32,797 nucleotides of DNA from an uncultured Bacteroidales bacterium (GCA_902779125.1 CACZAC010000035.1:1-32797); one strand, 5' to 3'. Positions 6,899 to 17,424 are shown, counted from the stretch's first letter. A program made the numbers and translations. The notes: a model not told the origin generated them from the letters alone.

Positions 6899-8755
6899 TT
6901 AAAACAATTTGGTAATTTGCTCCATCGGGATGACATTGATAATGGTCTTACCGTCAGGAGTATAATTGGGTTCGGGCAAACGCAACAGGTCGGCGACAAG
7001 TTTCTCCATCTCTTCCTGCATGAGCACTTTCCCGGCAGGGATAGCCGCCGAGCGCGCTACAGTGAGCGACAGATGGTCATGAAGCCACTTTTTCAACGGC
7101 ATTCCTCCATTGTCCACCGATTCAATAATCTGGTGTATCATCGTGGTCACGTCAACACTGTCAAGCCCAGAGGGCACAGCGCTCACGGCCCAGTCGTTAC
7201 CGCTGAGTTGGGACATCGAGAAACCCATTTTTTCCATCTCGGGCAACAGCCCCTCAAGAATCACGCTTTGGGCAGCGCTCAGGTGCAAGACCTCAGGGAA
7301 GAGCATCGCTTGAGAAGACAGACCGCCCTCTTTCATTTGAGTACTGTATCGGTCAAACAGGATGCGGATGTGGGCACGATGCTGGTCAATGACCATCAAC
7401 CCTGATTTTGCCTGCGAAAGGATGTAACGTCCTTTAAGCTGCAGATAAGCCGACTGCAATTCAGCAGGCAGCAAGGTACCGGCAGGCTGAAGCACCTCAG
7501 AATCAGATGACAGCGGGTCAGCGGCAGGCTGTTCAGTGCCTTGTTCCTGGCCTTCGCGTTTCTTTCGCTCAAAATTAGCAAACAGTTCGTCCCAGTTGCT
7601 CACCGCCTGTTGATGCGAACGTCCGGCAGACGGTGTCTGATGTGATGACTTGAATGGATTGTAGCTGCTATCCACTTCTATTTCAGGATGATGAAGTTCA
7701 ACATGGCTTTCATAGGCGGGAATTTTGGGTGTATCTTGGGTATCAAAGTCGATAGTGGGTACCTCGATAAAGCGGCCCAGCGTCTCCTTGACGCCAGCAG
7801 CCAAAATCTGCCAGATGGGAATCTCATCCTCAAACTTGATTTCGGTCTTGGTAGGATGGATATTCACATCAATCGACTGCGGGTCAACAGTGAAACGGAG
7901 GAAATAATTGGGCTGCTCGCCTTCAGGTATCAGTTGCTCGTAGGCCGACATGACCGCCTTGTGGAAGTAGGGGTGGCGCATATACCGGCCGTTGACGAAC
8001 ATGAACTGAATGAAATTGCGCTTGCGGGCATTTTCGGGCTTACCGATATAGCCCTGTATCTTGACGAGAGAGGTATCCACACTGAGTGGCAACAACTGCT
8101 GGTCCAGGCTATTGCCCATCAGGGCTGTAATGCGCTGGCGGAAAGTGCCCTTCATCAGCTTGTACATCACGTTGCCGTTGTGCATGAGCGTAAATTCCAC
8201 CTCGTTGTTTACCAGCGCCAACTTCTCAAATTCCTTGACGATGTTGCTCAATTCCACCTGATTGGACTTGAGGAACTTGCGGCGGGCAGGAACATTAAAG
8301 AAGATGTTCTTAATCATGAAATTGCTTCCCATAGGACACATGTCAGGCTCCTGGCTCTCGCACTGCGAGGCATTAATCACCAGACGCGTGCCCAACTGGG
8401 CATCGTGGCGACGGGTACGCAATTCAACCTGAGAAATGGCAGCAATAGAAGCCAAGGCCTCACCACGGAAACCCATCGTGTGCAACGAGAACAGGTCGTC
8501 GGCATTCCGTATCTTGCTAGTGCTGTGACGCTCAAACGCCAGTCGGGCATCGGTATCGCTCATCCCCACCCCGTCATCAATCACCTGAATGAGCGTGCGC
8601 CCGGCATCCTTAAGAATAATCTGGATGTGGGTAGCCTGGGCGTCAATGGCGTTCTCGACCAGTTCCTTGATGACACTGGCAGGGCGCTGAATCACCTCGC
8701 CTGCAGCAATCTGGTTGGCGACAGAATCGGGAAGCAGTTTAATCACGTCACTCAT
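6899..8755 (-). CDS. mutL: DNA mismatch repair protein MutL
   Basis: 618 residues. The N-terminal GHKL ATPase is complete: ELVENAIDA (31-39, Mg-ATP Asn/Glu), DDGVGM (60-65) and GFRGEALASI (95 on), followed by the transducer domain. A Pro/Ser/Gln-rich linker (~340-430) leads to the C-terminal dimerisation domain. The C-terminal domain carries DQHRAHIRILFD (457-468) where nicking MutL proteins have DQHA-xx-E-xxxx-E, and PEPNYTPDGK where they have a CPHGRP zinc motif, so the metal ligands for endonuclease activity are mostly missing. MutL couples mismatch recognition by MutS to strand removal. The ATG overlaps the stop of the upstream OstA-like gene (ATGA), which shows translational coupling. 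Confidence 0.95.
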   Translation of the reverse strand: MSDVIKLLPDSVANQIAAGEVIQRPASVIKELVENAIDAQATHIQIILKDAGRTLIQVIDDGVGMSDTDARLAFERHSTSKIRNADDLFSLHTMGFRGEALASIAAISQVELRTRRHDAQLGTRLVINASQCESQEPDMCPMGSNFMIKNIFFNVPARRKFLKSNQVELSNIVKEFEKLALVNNEVEFTLMHNGNVMYKLMKGTFRQRITALMGNSLDQQLLPLSVDTSLVKIQGYIGKPENARKRNFIQFMFVNGRYMRHPYFHKAVMSAYEQLIPEGEQPNYFLRFTVDPQSIDVNIHPTKTEIKFEDEIPIWQILAAGVKETLGRFIEVPTIDFDTQDTPKIPAYESHVELHHPEIEVDSSYNPFKSSHQTPSAGRSHQQAVSNWDELFANFERKKREGQEQGTEQPAADPLSSDSEVLQPAGTLLPAELQSAYLQLKGRYILSQAKSGLMVIDQHRAHIRILFDRYSTQMKEGGLSSQAMLFPEVLHLSAAQSVILEGLLPEMEKMGFSMSQLSGNDWAVSAVPSGLDSVDVTTMIHQIIESVDNGGMPLKKWLHDHLSLTVARSAAIPAGKVLMQEEMEKLVADLLRLPEPNYTPDGKTIINVIPMEQITKLF

Positions 8756-10653
8756 GGCTCAATCGGGGTTTTGGGGGCCGTTTCGACCGTATTAACTTGA
8801 TCACTCACCACAGCAGCGTCAACATTGGCATTGCTGCCTGAACGGCGGCGGGTGCTGCCCTCTATCGATTGTATGAGCTGCTTGAGATCATCACTCACGT
8901 CAAAGATATCATCGGGCGATTGGGGGCGTAGCATATCATACCACTTGAACTGAGGCAGGAACAGGTCTGCCTTCTTCGCCAGATACAGCGGAATCACCTT
9001 GCCCGACACCTCGGGCCACATGGTGATGCGGTCCACCTCCTGCTTGGGCTTGAGATTGAGTCTAAGGTAACTAGACTCGGCATTCACCATCTTGTTATAG
9101 GTGGAATCCTTCTCCTCGGGGAACATGATTACCTGCACATTGCCGTCAACGTCCAGTCGACGCAATTCCTTGTTCTCAAACCACGCCTTCATCTTCTTGC
9201 CGCTCAACTGGTCATAATAATTCTCACCCAGGTGTTCAGCCATAAATCCTCCTGTAGGAAGTGTCGCCCAATCGGCAGCACTATCATTCAGATGGACATT
9301 GATTTCGTCACCAAATATCTGGCGTTCCAGGTTCCACACCACGGCATGACGGTACATGTTGATAATCGTATCGGCCTCGCTCAACTGCAGCGAGTCACAG
9401 ATGCCCTGCACATCGCTACGGTAGAAACGCACCTGATTGAATGCGCGCAACACCCTTACCGAGTCATTGATTGAATCCTTCACGACATGGTTGATGAGCG
9501 TGCACAGCGTGTCGGCATGCAGGTGTATAGTATCCTTCTGTGAAAACTCACGGGCCCTGGCATGACCTGTCACATAGCTGTAGTGGGCGTTATCGTCATG
9601 GTAGCCATAGTCACCGTCGAGAATGACCTTGTTGCTGGGGTCGGTAATCACGACACGGCCTCGCGCCTCGCCATAGTTGTGCTTGCGGTTATAATAGACC
9701 GTATCGCCCAGCAGCGTCTTGCCGTCCTTGGCAGTGATGAGTGACCGCTCATAGAGGGTCGCATCGTCGGCACTAGTGTTGTACCAGCCATTGGTCGTGT
9801 TGATGGTATTGCTGTCGCTCACGATTAGCGTCTCGCTCGAGATGTGGGCGATGTGTGACTGCGTATTGTAGTCAAGCAGTTCGGTAAACATCTCGTAGCG
9901 GTCGTTGACCAAATGCACGTTGCGCGAGAATTCGGCCTGCTTGGTATCCAGCTCGTAACGGCCGAACTGGGAACTGAGTTCGGTATTGTTGCGATTGTCC
10001 ACAATGGTGCCGCCATCAAAATAATAGCCCACATTGGAATTGATTTCATAGTCAAGGGCATCGGTCAGCAACGTGGTGCTGCGGTTTTCGAGACGCACGT
10101 TGCTGCGAAGCTCTGCCACACCCTGCTCACCGTAGTAATGCAGCACATCACTATAGACCCACAACGTGTCGCCCTGGGTCATGCGCACATGTCCAAAGGC
10201 ATCGAGCGAACTTGTCTCGGCATAGAAATAGGCACTGTCGCAGAACATATACATATCGCCACGACGGAAACGCACATTACCCTTCAGCACCTGATAATCG
10301 CGGCTGATAGCCTCATTGGCCTTGAGCAAGTCGGCATTCTCCAGGAACACCTTGTTTGTCTGGTTGCGATTGGCTTTGGGAATCTGCGGGGTAATTCGCT
10401 GCACCTTCCTGCCCTTGGCACCCTTGCGGGCAGCTTGGACGGGTTGTGGATTGGTGGGATGCTTTGATGTGGACGGTGCCGCAGTGACTGTACGGTTCTG
10501 AATGCCTCGTCGGGGCTGCTGGCCCCACATCACGGGCGCCATCATCAATGCCATCACGCAACACACCGTCACCACATGACGCCAACGGGCAGTGCCGTTG
10601 CCGGCATTGCCACTGACTGGAGTCTTGTAACGCTGATCTCGCGAGACGGACAT
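8752..10653 (-). CDS. OstA-like/LptA-like LPS transport or outer-membrane assembly protein
   Basis: 633 residues. After a basic N terminus there is a hydrophobic segment (VVTVCCVMALMMAPVMWGQ, ~27-45), a likely signal sequence if translation starts here or slightly downstream. Residues ~90-330 hold the repeated beta-strand pattern of the OstA_2 domain (YQVLKGNVRFRRGDMYMFCD, LDAFGHVRMTQGDTLWVYSD), related to periplasmic LptA and the N-terminal part of LptD. Repeats of this type form an open beta-jellyroll that carries lipid A across the periplasm. The C-terminal half continues the pattern (VDGNVQVIMFPEE, MWPEVSGKV). It lies 22 nt after the SurA-like gene and overlaps mutL by 4 nt, so it is co-transcribed. 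Pairing with a SurA-like chaperone fits outer-membrane assembly. Confidence 0.85.
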   Translation of the reverse strand: MSVSRDQRYKTPVSGNAGNGTARWRHVVTVCCVMALMMAPVMWGQQPRRGIQNRTVTAAPSTSKHPTNPQPVQAARKGAKGRKVQRITPQIPKANRNQTNKVFLENADLLKANEAISRDYQVLKGNVRFRRGDMYMFCDSAYFYAETSSLDAFGHVRMTQGDTLWVYSDVLHYYGEQGVAELRSNVRLENRSTTLLTDALDYEINSNVGYYFDGGTIVDNRNNTELSSQFGRYELDTKQAEFSRNVHLVNDRYEMFTELLDYNTQSHIAHISSETLIVSDSNTINTTNGWYNTSADDATLYERSLITAKDGKTLLGDTVYYNRKHNYGEARGRVVITDPSNKVILDGDYGYHDDNAHYSYVTGHARAREFSQKDTIHLHADTLCTLINHVVKDSINDSVRVLRAFNQVRFYRSDVQGICDSLQLSEADTIINMYRHAVVWNLERQIFGDEINVHLNDSAADWATLPTGGFMAEHLGENYYDQLSGKKMKAWFENKELRRLDVDGNVQVIMFPEEKDSTYNKMVNAESSYLRLNLKPKQEVDRITMWPEVSGKVIPLYLAKKADLFLPQFKWYDMLRPQSPDDIFDVSDDLKQLIQSIEGSTRRRSGSNANVDAAVVSDQVNTVETAPKTPIEP

Positions 10654-10675
10654 CGGTCTGCTGGATTACTGCGGT

Positions 10676-12049
10676 TTACTGTTTCTTGTCGGTCTTGAGC
10701 CAGTCATACTTAAAGTCACAGTTACGCCAGCCCTCCTCGATATAGACATAAACGCTCTTTTGCTTCTGGGTGACCCAGTTGCGGATAATTTCCTCCTTGG
10801 CCGTAGCCTCACACATGTCCTTGATAATCATGTAATCCTCAGCAAGGTCGGCCTTATGGCCGTCGATGCGCTTGACGAGCTTGACGATAGCGACCTGCTC
10901 GCGGCGCGTCTTGGGATTAATCATGATAAAAGGCTCACTGACCTCGCCAGGCTGCATGGTGTAGATTTTCCTACCAACCTCGGCAGGCAAATCGGCCATT
11001 TCAAAGCGACCGCTCTGGTTCTTCTCGTTGAGCATGTGGCCGTTATTGTTGCGGGAGTCTTTGTCTTGAGAGATATAGAGTGCCATCATGTCAAAGGTGT
11101 TCTTGCCTGACACGATGTCGCTGCGCACCGAGTCCAGCATGGTCATGGCCTCGGTCAAGTCCTTGTCGCTCACCTTGGGGCGCAACAGGATGTGACGCGT
11201 GTTGATGCGGTCACCTCGCTTCTCTATGAGCTGGATGATGTGAAAACCGTCATCGGTCTCGACAATGTTGGAAACGCGCTTGGGGTCGTTCAGGTTATAG
11301 GCCGCATTGGCATACTCGGGCAACAGGGTTGTACGGCTCTGGAAGCCGGTCTCGCCGCCATATACGGCCGTTGACTGGTCCTGACTGTATAGAATCGCCA
11401 GTGTCGAGAACTCTCGCTCACCGCTATTCACCTGGTTGGCATAGTCACGCAGACGGGCTTTGACCTCATCAATTTCCTGCTGGGGTATGACGGGATTGAC
11501 AGTGATAATCTGGACCTCGACCTGCATGGGGATAAAGGGCAACGAATCCTTGGGCAAGCCATTATAAAAACGGCGAACCTCGGCGGGTGTGGCCTTGACA
11601 TTCTTGGTCAAGTCATTTTGGACCTGCTGGATGCAGTAGCGGTCGCTGAACATTTCGCTGAGCTTCTCACGCAGACGAGGCATCGGCTGACGGAAGTATT
11701 CTTCCACTTTCTCCTTCGAGCCCAGGTTGGCAATCAGGTAGTTGATTTGAGCATCGACCTCGTTAGCGATAGTCGACGGCTGAACCTCGACCGTATCGAT
11801 ACGGGCCTGGTCAAGGAACAATTTCTCCACGGCCATCTTTTCGGGAATAACGCAATAGGGGTTGCCCTCGATAGGCACGCGCTCTATAATGGCCTGCTGG
11901 TACTGGTCCTCGATGTCACTCTTGAAAATAGGCTCATTGCCGATGACCCACGCTACCTCCTCAGCAACGTTGTTCTGAGCCATCATGGCCAAGGCGGTCA
12001 TGGCCAACGCCAATGTGATAAAAAATCTCAGTTTCACTTCTATATTCAT
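10676..12049 (-). CDS. SurA-like periplasmic peptidyl-prolyl isomerase/chaperone
   Basis: 457 residues. Signal peptide at 1-24 (FFITLALAMTALAMMAQ). The N-terminal SurA-type chaperone segment begins VAWVIGNEPIFKSDIEDQYQ, the usual opening of SurA/PrsA proteins. Two parvulin (PpiC) domains follow: ~175-285 (EVQIITVNPVIPQQEI ... ETDDGFHIIQLIEKRG) and ~286-395 (NTRHILLRPKVSDKD ... MQPGEVSEPFIMI). A C-terminal helix returns to the chaperone core. It should escort unfolded outer-membrane proteins. It is the promoter-proximal gene of the four-gene unit with OstA-like, mutL and PHP; a clear Bacteroidetes promoter lies 20 nt upstream of the ATG. Confidence 0.9.
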   Translation of the reverse strand: MNIEVKLRFFITLALAMTALAMMAQNNVAEEVAWVIGNEPIFKSDIEDQYQQAIIERVPIEGNPYCVIPEKMAVEKLFLDQARIDTVEVQPSTIANEVDAQINYLIANLGSKEKVEEYFRQPMPRLREKLSEMFSDRYCIQQVQNDLTKNVKATPAEVRRFYNGLPKDSLPFIPMQVEVQIITVNPVIPQQEIDEVKARLRDYANQVNSGEREFSTLAILYSQDQSTAVYGGETGFQSRTTLLPEYANAAYNLNDPKRVSNIVETDDGFHIIQLIEKRGDRINTRHILLRPKVSDKDLTEAMTMLDSVRSDIVSGKNTFDMMALYISQDKDSRNNNGHMLNEKNQSGRFEMADLPAEVGRKIYTMQPGEVSEPFIMINPKTRREQVAIVKLVKRIDGHKADLAEDYMIIKDMCEATAKEEIIRNWVTQKQKSVYVYIEEGWRNCDFKYDWLKTDKKQ

Positions 12050-12068
12050 TTTAGTTCATTTCAATCTG

Positions 12069-12100
12069 CAAAGGTACTGAAAACCGACCACAATGCCAAA
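12069..12100 (-). promoter_or_regulatory. Bacteroidetes-type promoter for the surA-like operon
   Basis: On the minus strand the -7 box TACCTTTG (12069-12076) is preceded by TTTG (12097-12100) with a 20-nt spacer. Transcription would begin a few bases before the ATG at 12049, leaving a very short leader. Confidence 0.85.
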
Positions 12101-12211
12101 TTTATTTGGACATTGTTGAGGTGCATCAGACCTTCGACATTAATTGGCAAAATTCCCACTTTTTCCTGACGTGGCAAAACCATTTGACAAAATCTTTGTT
12201 AAAAGCAGCGC

Positions 12212-12248
12212 CAGCTTTCAGCTTTTGTCTTAAAGGTGCTGAAAGCTG
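12212..12248 (-). terminator. Hairpin after the M16 protease gene
   Basis: A perfect 11-bp stem (12212-12222 with 12238-12248, CAGCTTTCAGC type) and 15-nt loop lies just past the M16 stop. On the minus strand a TTTT run follows only after a few further bases, so it is a probable but imperfect intrinsic terminator. Confidence 0.65.
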
Positions 12249-12259
12249 ACGGTTTATAG

Positions 12260-15157
12260 CTATTTCTTGGCTACCTTGGTCTTGTAGATATCGTCTTTCT
12301 TGACCTTGACGATGGTGCCGTATTGCTCGAGCGCCTTCATGTCAAGTTTCTTGATGTTACCGACAATCATCAGCTGACAAGGCTGCCCCTTGATGTGCTG
12401 GCGGTAGAAGGCCTCGATGTCGGCTCTCGTCAACGTGGGCAGTAGCTCAACCATTGGGGTGTTCATATCGGCAGTGAAACCGTAACGCTCTGACAAGGCA
12501 ACCATCAAAGGTTTGCCGCGGAAGGTGGGATAGGTGTTGTTGATGTCGTTAAGCAGGCTCTGACGCGCCACTTCAAGGTTCTCGGCGTTGACGGGCATGT
12601 CGTTGATGAGCGAGTCGAGCAGCGCGATTGCCTGCATCGACTTGTCGGCTTGTGTAGCGACAAACGCCATATAGCCCGACGGGCTACTGGAATGTGCCAG
12701 ATCGGGGGTCAGCGCCATGCCCTGAGCGGCATAAGCCATGGAACGGAACTCACGCACCTCTTGGAACAATACCGACGACATGCCGCCGCCAAAGTACTCA
12801 CCCCACATCTCCAGGCACGCCTTGTCGTGGTCACTCACCACGTCGGCAAGCGGACGGTAAAGGCCAATGACTGTCTGGCGTGACTTGGGCATGTCAAAGA
12901 CATAGACAGTTCTCGTCGGCGGGCACTGCAGATTTTTTTCTTGAATTGCATTCTCCTGTGAACCACACAGTTGCGGCAATTGTCGGGAAATCATTTCAGC
13001 GATCTGGGTAGCGGGCAGATTGCCGCTGTAACTGATGTCGCATCGGCAATCATACAGTCCCTTGAACGAACTGATGAGCGTAGCGGCTTTCTGTTTCTTC
13101 AATTCCTTGGCTGTCAATCGGTTGAGACATGATGAGCTTTCACCGCGGACAACCTTTTCGGCCAGAGCTCTAAATACATTGGTATTCTCTTCCCAGAAAG
13201 ATTTCTCGGATGGACCTGCGGCATCCTTGATGGATTCCAGTTTATCCTCATCGGCCTGCATGCGGTCAAGGAAGTGGCACAACAGGCTGAGCGTTTCTTC
13301 CATGTGCCCGTCATCACCCTTGAGGACGAGCATCGTCATCTGCTCATCGGCACTCACTTCCAACTGTGCCCCCAGGCGTTGCATAGCACCGCCAAACGCC
13401 TTGACATCCAGCGAATCGGTACCCAGTTCGAGAACATAGTCAGCAGCTGCTTCAAGCAGTTTATCCTGCATCGTTCCCTTGTGGAAATTGACAATAAGGC
13501 TGCAATTGCTGTTCAACGGGTTCGGACCCGCATAAAGACGGCTGCCGCCGGGCAAATTCACCTTGACAGCATCGCGATTGAAGTCCAGCAAGCGGGGTGC
13601 CACGTTCTTCACCGGAATCTGCTCCAGACGCTGGGCAAACGCCGATTTATCAGCGGCATGCTGAGGCTTGACTGGCGTATACTCGGGTTTGGCAATCTGC
13701 TCGGCAGGAACGCGGCCGTTCTTCTTGTGGAAACGGTAGAAATTGTCGGTAAAATACTTGCGTGCTACACGCATGACATCGTCACGGCTGATGCCGGCAA
13801 CACTCGAAGACAATTTCATATAGTAGTCCCACGACACACCTGCCGACATGGCAGCCACCATCTGCTCACTGCGCTTGGAGATGCTCTCCAGACCCATCTC
13901 GTTGTCTCTAGCAATCATCTGCTTGACCGATTGCAGTTGCTCATCGGTGAAGTCGCCGTTTTTCAGTTTCTCGAGCTGTTCCAGACACAGCTTCTCGGCG
14001 GTTTTCACCCTGCACAACAGTTTGGGCACAACCATCACAACAAGTCCCGACGTCTGGTTCAAGGACATGTTTGTGGCCATCGAGAGATAAACGCGGTTTT
14101 TGTTGGTCAACTCGTCGAGCAAGCCAGTCTTGTTGTCGTTATTCAGCAAAGCCAGGGCCACCCTCATGGCAGGAGCATCGGCATCATAGTCGGTGGGGCC
14201 GTGAAAGACCATTGCGCTCATGCCGATAATCGGCATCGGGAAAAGGAACTTTTCTTCGGGTTGGCCGACGATGGCGGGCGCAACAATCTTTTCACGCACG
14301 GGCTTAACGCCACGTTCGAGCTGGCCGAAAGTGCGCTCCAGCACGGGCATCAACGTCTTGGTGTCGATGTCGCCCGAGAGAATCAGACCCATGTTGGACG
14401 CCACATAATATTTCTTGTAGAAGGATACCATGTCTGATTGACGTGGATTCTTCAGATTCTCGGTGCTGCCGATAATGGGATAGGCATAGGGGGTTCCGGC
14501 AAGGAACTTACTTGATATCTGCTCCAGCATCATAGTGGCAGGATCGTCGGAATACATGTTCTTTTCCTCATAGACGGTCTCCAATTCGCCCTGGAACAGG
14601 CGGAAAACGGGATGAATGAGACGGTGGCTGTTCAGTTCGCACCACTGCTCGATGAACTGAGGAGAAAAAGTGTTGTGATAGTAAGTGAAGTCATAGGAGG
14701 TGCCGGCATTCAGGTCTGAACCACCGTATTTGGTAATCAAGCGGTTGAATTCATTAGGAATAGCATACTGCGAAGCCTTGATATTCAACTGGTTGATATC
14801 GTGTTGTATGGCCTTGCGCTGCTTTACGTCAACCGTGCGGGCCAACTCGTCATACTTCATCGAGATGGAGTCGAGATACACTTGCTCGGCGGCATAGTCA
14901 ACGGTACCCAATTCATCGGTTCCCTTAAACATGATGTGTTCAAAATAGTGGGCAATGCCTGTATCGGGGCAATCCACCGCGCCAGCATTCACAACAACAG
15001 CGCCAAACACCTTGGGTTGGCTATGATCCACGTTGAGCCACACTTTCATACCATTACTTAACTCCAGTTCTTGCACCTGCAACGACGGATTCATCTGCCC
15101 AGTAGCTATCATCGCTGCAAACAGGCAGGATACACCTAATAATAACGCTCTTCTCAT
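12260..15157 (-). CDS. M16-family zinc metalloprotease (two-domain, exported)
   Basis: 965 residues. Signal peptide at ~1-20 (ALLLGVSCLFAAMIATG). The inverted zinc motif HxxEH is HYFEH at 70-74, and the third ligand is in the downstream ELETVYEEKNMYSDDP motif (Glu197/198). The length and second half (repeated M16 fold from ~510, including a PKSRQTVIGLYRP-like stretch and YFGGGMSSVLFQEVREF, the usual inactive-half signature) make it a fused active/inactive pair like PqqL or pitrilysin. It probably degrades peptides in the periplasm. It lies between a terminator upstream and its own hairpin downstream, so it is likely monocistronic. No TAnnTTTG box is evident in the short gap before the ATG. 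Confidence 0.9.
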   Translation of the reverse strand: MRRALLLGVSCLFAAMIATGQMNPSLQVQELELSNGMKVWLNVDHSQPKVFGAVVVNAGAVDCPDTGIAHYFEHIMFKGTDELGTVDYAAEQVYLDSISMKYDELARTVDVKQRKAIQHDINQLNIKASQYAIPNEFNRLITKYGGSDLNAGTSYDFTYYHNTFSPQFIEQWCELNSHRLIHPVFRLFQGELETVYEEKNMYSDDPATMMLEQISSKFLAGTPYAYPIIGSTENLKNPRQSDMVSFYKKYYVASNMGLILSGDIDTKTLMPVLERTFGQLERGVKPVREKIVAPAIVGQPEEKFLFPMPIIGMSAMVFHGPTDYDADAPAMRVALALLNNDNKTGLLDELTNKNRVYLSMATNMSLNQTSGLVVMVVPKLLCRVKTAEKLCLEQLEKLKNGDFTDEQLQSVKQMIARDNEMGLESISKRSEQMVAAMSAGVSWDYYMKLSSSVAGISRDDVMRVARKYFTDNFYRFHKKNGRVPAEQIAKPEYTPVKPQHAADKSAFAQRLEQIPVKNVAPRLLDFNRDAVKVNLPGGSRLYAGPNPLNSNCSLIVNFHKGTMQDKLLEAAADYVLELGTDSLDVKAFGGAMQRLGAQLEVSADEQMTMLVLKGDDGHMEETLSLLCHFLDRMQADEDKLESIKDAAGPSEKSFWEENTNVFRALAEKVVRGESSSCLNRLTAKELKKQKAATLISSFKGLYDCRCDISYSGNLPATQIAEMISRQLPQLCGSQENAIQEKNLQCPPTRTVYVFDMPKSRQTVIGLYRPLADVVSDHDKACLEMWGEYFGGGMSSVLFQEVREFRSMAYAAQGMALTPDLAHSSSPSGYMAFVATQADKSMQAIALLDSLINDMPVNAENLEVARQSLLNDINNTYPTFRGKPLMVALSERYGFTADMNTPMVELLPTLTRADIEAFYRQHIKGQPCQLMIVGNIKKLDMKALEQYGTIVKVKKDDIYKTKVAKK

Positions 15158-15208
15158 ATCATTTTGAACTAGTAGAATTGTCTTGAATATTCGTTGTTTA
15201 CACTATTC

Positions 15209-15256
15209 AAAAAAGGAAACCTGCGTGGGTGCATTGACTCATGCAGGTTTCCTTGT
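15209..15256 (-). terminator. Rho-independent terminator after the 640-residue PpiC gene
   Basis: Stem AAGGAAACCTGCGTG (15213-15227) pairs with CATGCAGGTTTCCTT (15240-15254) with a single G-U pair. Read on the minus strand it is followed by a TTTTTT run (15214-15209). It sits 18 nt past the PpiC stop and isolates the M16 gene. Confidence 0.92.
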
Positions 15257-15272
15257 TATCCGGAAGATGAAA

Positions 15273-17195
15273 TTACTTCACCTGTTTGAGGACTTTCTTA
15301 TTGATTTTGGCGGGGTACTTCTGCACAAGTTCCTCTTTCCAGCGCTTTTCAAGCACGTCCTGATAATCACTTGCTACAGCGCCACGCACGTCGGTCACAT
15401 CCTCGGGCTGGTCAATCACGCCACCCTCAAGTATCATCATGACGGGATATGCCTTGCGCTCGGGCTTCTCACCAACGTGGAATGCGAGGTAATCGGCATA
15501 CTCGTTCTCGCCCTTCTTCACTACCATGCGCTCCATGCGGATGTCGGCTCCGTATTTGTTGTGAAGAGCGTCGGTCAGAGTGTCGGCACCAAACTTGGGG
15601 ATATCGGCCTTAACCAGGTTCAGGATGCTGTCGCTCTTGGCGCTGAGGATGATGCCCTTGAAGTGGGGCTCGTCCCAGTTGTAGCGGGCGCGATTCTCGG
15701 CATAGAATTTCTCCAGGCCAACAGTGTCCTTGTTGGCAGCCTTCCACACGCGACGGTTGCTGATTTCGAACAACAGCATACCGTCACGGTACTCGTTGAT
15801 GAGGTTGCGATATTCGGGGTTATTGTTCATCAGTTCACGTGCATTGCACTCGGTGAGCACGCCGTCGGCAATGGCATCCACCTTAGACATGATGAATTCT
15901 TTAACCTGTGCACCATCAGCCAGTGGCTTTTGGGGAAGGATCTGTGATGCGAGCTGGCTAACAGGAACTGAATTCTTGACATTATAGAAGAACAGTGGCA
16001 TATTGTTGCCCTTGATGTAGCTGGCAACAAAGGCAGAGTCAAGAGCGGCATGCTCAACCAGAGCCTTATCAAGCATCGTGGTGAATTCGGGGTTCAAGTT
16101 GTATTTGAACTTATTCTTTAAGTCGGTGATGCGGCGCTGACCAATCAGTTTTGAACGCTCATCGCGACCGATAGCCCTATCGATAAGAGGACGCATCTCA
16201 TCCAGTGACGGTGCACCGTGAGCCACCTTCTTGATGATATGGTAGCCAAACTGGGTTGCGAACGGCTCACTGATTTCTCCATCGGCAAGGTCAAAGGCGA
16301 TGTCCTCAAAAGGCTGCACCATGCGGCCACGGCCAAACCATCCCAAGTCACCGCCACGTTGAGCACTGCCATCCTGAGACTCGGCCTTGGCAAGTTCCTC
16401 AAAGTTGGCACCAGCCTTCAGCAGAGCATAGATAGAATCAATCTTTACCTTACACTGAGCTTTCTGCTCCTCGGTGGCCTCCCTCGGGAAGAGCCTGAGG
16501 ATGTGCTTGGCATGAACATCGTTGCGGCCACGCTCATTGTTCACCCTGATCATGTGGATGCCGAACTGAGTTGCAAACGGCTTGCTGACTGACCCGATAG
16601 GGGTGCTATACAGCTGATTCTCAAAGTCATAAGGGAATGAGCACGCACTCACATAGCCATAGTGGCCGTGATTGCGGGGCTTGGAGGGATCGCTTGAGTA
16701 TTTGTCGACCAGGGTTTCCCATTTTTCACCATTGAGGATACAGGTGCGGATGCTGTCCATGCGAGCCATCATTGCATCAGTATCTTCGGTAGTTGCACCC
16801 AGTGGCAACATGAAGTGGTCAATGTCCCTCTCCTTCTGGAGACGCTGATAGGCCTCTTCAATAAACTGCCAGCGATAAGTAGTGTCTTCGGCCATAAAGG
16901 GAGCTGACAGGTCCTTCTGGTAGCCTTCAAGCTCCTTGATAAACAGATCGGTAGTGTCAATTCCCGCAGCTTCGGCATCGGCCACTTTCTGCTTGTAGAG
17001 CACAAAGCGGTCCACATACTGTTCGAGGGTCTCTTTCTCGACCTGTTGTTGATTGTTCTTGTGATAAAGGTACTCAAACTCAGAGAGTTTAATGTCTTTG
17101 CCGTTAATGGTCATGAGGACAGGATCCTTAACCTTAGCAAAGGCGAGGATCGCAGTTCCCAACAGCAATGAAGAAATCAAAAGTTTTGCTTTCAT
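15273..17195 (-). CDS. Multi-domain PpiC/parvulin peptidyl-prolyl isomerase
   Basis: 640 residues. Signal peptide at ~1-20 ([16 protein letters not shown]). An N-terminal SurA-type region ([20 protein letters not shown]) is followed by two parvulin domains: ~125-225 ([16 protein letters not shown] ... [12 protein letters not shown]) and ~230-335 ([17 protein letters not shown] ... [20 protein letters not shown] ... [13 protein letters not shown]). The second keeps the classic parvulin HILR, GGDLGW and F-G-Y/W-H pattern. The C-terminal ~290 residues lack an obvious named domain but hold a third partial repeat-like segment ([17 protein letters not shown]). Probably a periplasmic folding factor for surface proteins, parallel to the SurA-like protein encoded at 10676. 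Confidence 0.9.
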   Translation of the reverse strand: MKAKLLISSLLLGTAILAFAKVKDPVLMTINGKDIKLSEFEYLYHKNNQQQVEKETLEQYVDRFVLYKQKVADAEAAGIDTTDLFIKELEGYQKDLSAPFMAEDTTYRWQFIEEAYQRLQKERDIDHFMLPLGATTEDTDAMMARMDSIRTCILNGEKWETLVDKYSSDPSKPRNHGHYGYVSACSFPYDFENQLYSTPIGSVSKPFATQFGIHMIRVNNERGRNDVHAKHILRLFPREATEEQKAQCKVKIDSIYALLKAGANFEELAKAESQDGSAQRGGDLGWFGRGRMVQPFEDIAFDLADGEISEPFATQFGYHIIKKVAHGAPSLDEMRPLIDRAIGRDERSKLIGQRRITDLKNKFKYNLNPEFTTMLDKALVEHAALDSAFVASYIKGNNMPLFFYNVKNSVPVSQLASQILPQKPLADGAQVKEFIMSKVDAIADGVLTECNARELMNNNPEYRNLINEYRDGMLLFEISNRRVWKAANKDTVGLEKFYAENRARYNWDEPHFKGIILSAKSDSILNLVKADIPKFGADTLTDALHNKYGADIRMERMVVKKGENEYADYLAFHVGEKPERKAYPVMMILEGGVIDQPEDVTDVRGAVASDYQDVLEKRWKEELVQKYPAKINKKVLKQVK

Positions 17196-17424
17196 CTTCT
17201 TTAGGTTGGTTTGAATCTATATTTTACGTTTTTTCATTCTTTATTACTAATGTATAACGCACACACACGCGAAAAATTATATCTCCCCCCGATTTTTTTT
17301 GACATATATGACGTAAAAGCCCCACCATCAATAATAATACGCAAGCCAACAACAATACAAACGCTCCAACACACCCAGTCTCCCTGAGCCCAAAAACAGG
17401 TATTCTACCTCCACAAACATGGAG

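Noticed and set aside
13274-14437. Long plus-strand open frame opposite the M16 gene
   Set aside because: Shadow frame; His/Gln-rich translation without family features, opposite a clear M16 protease.
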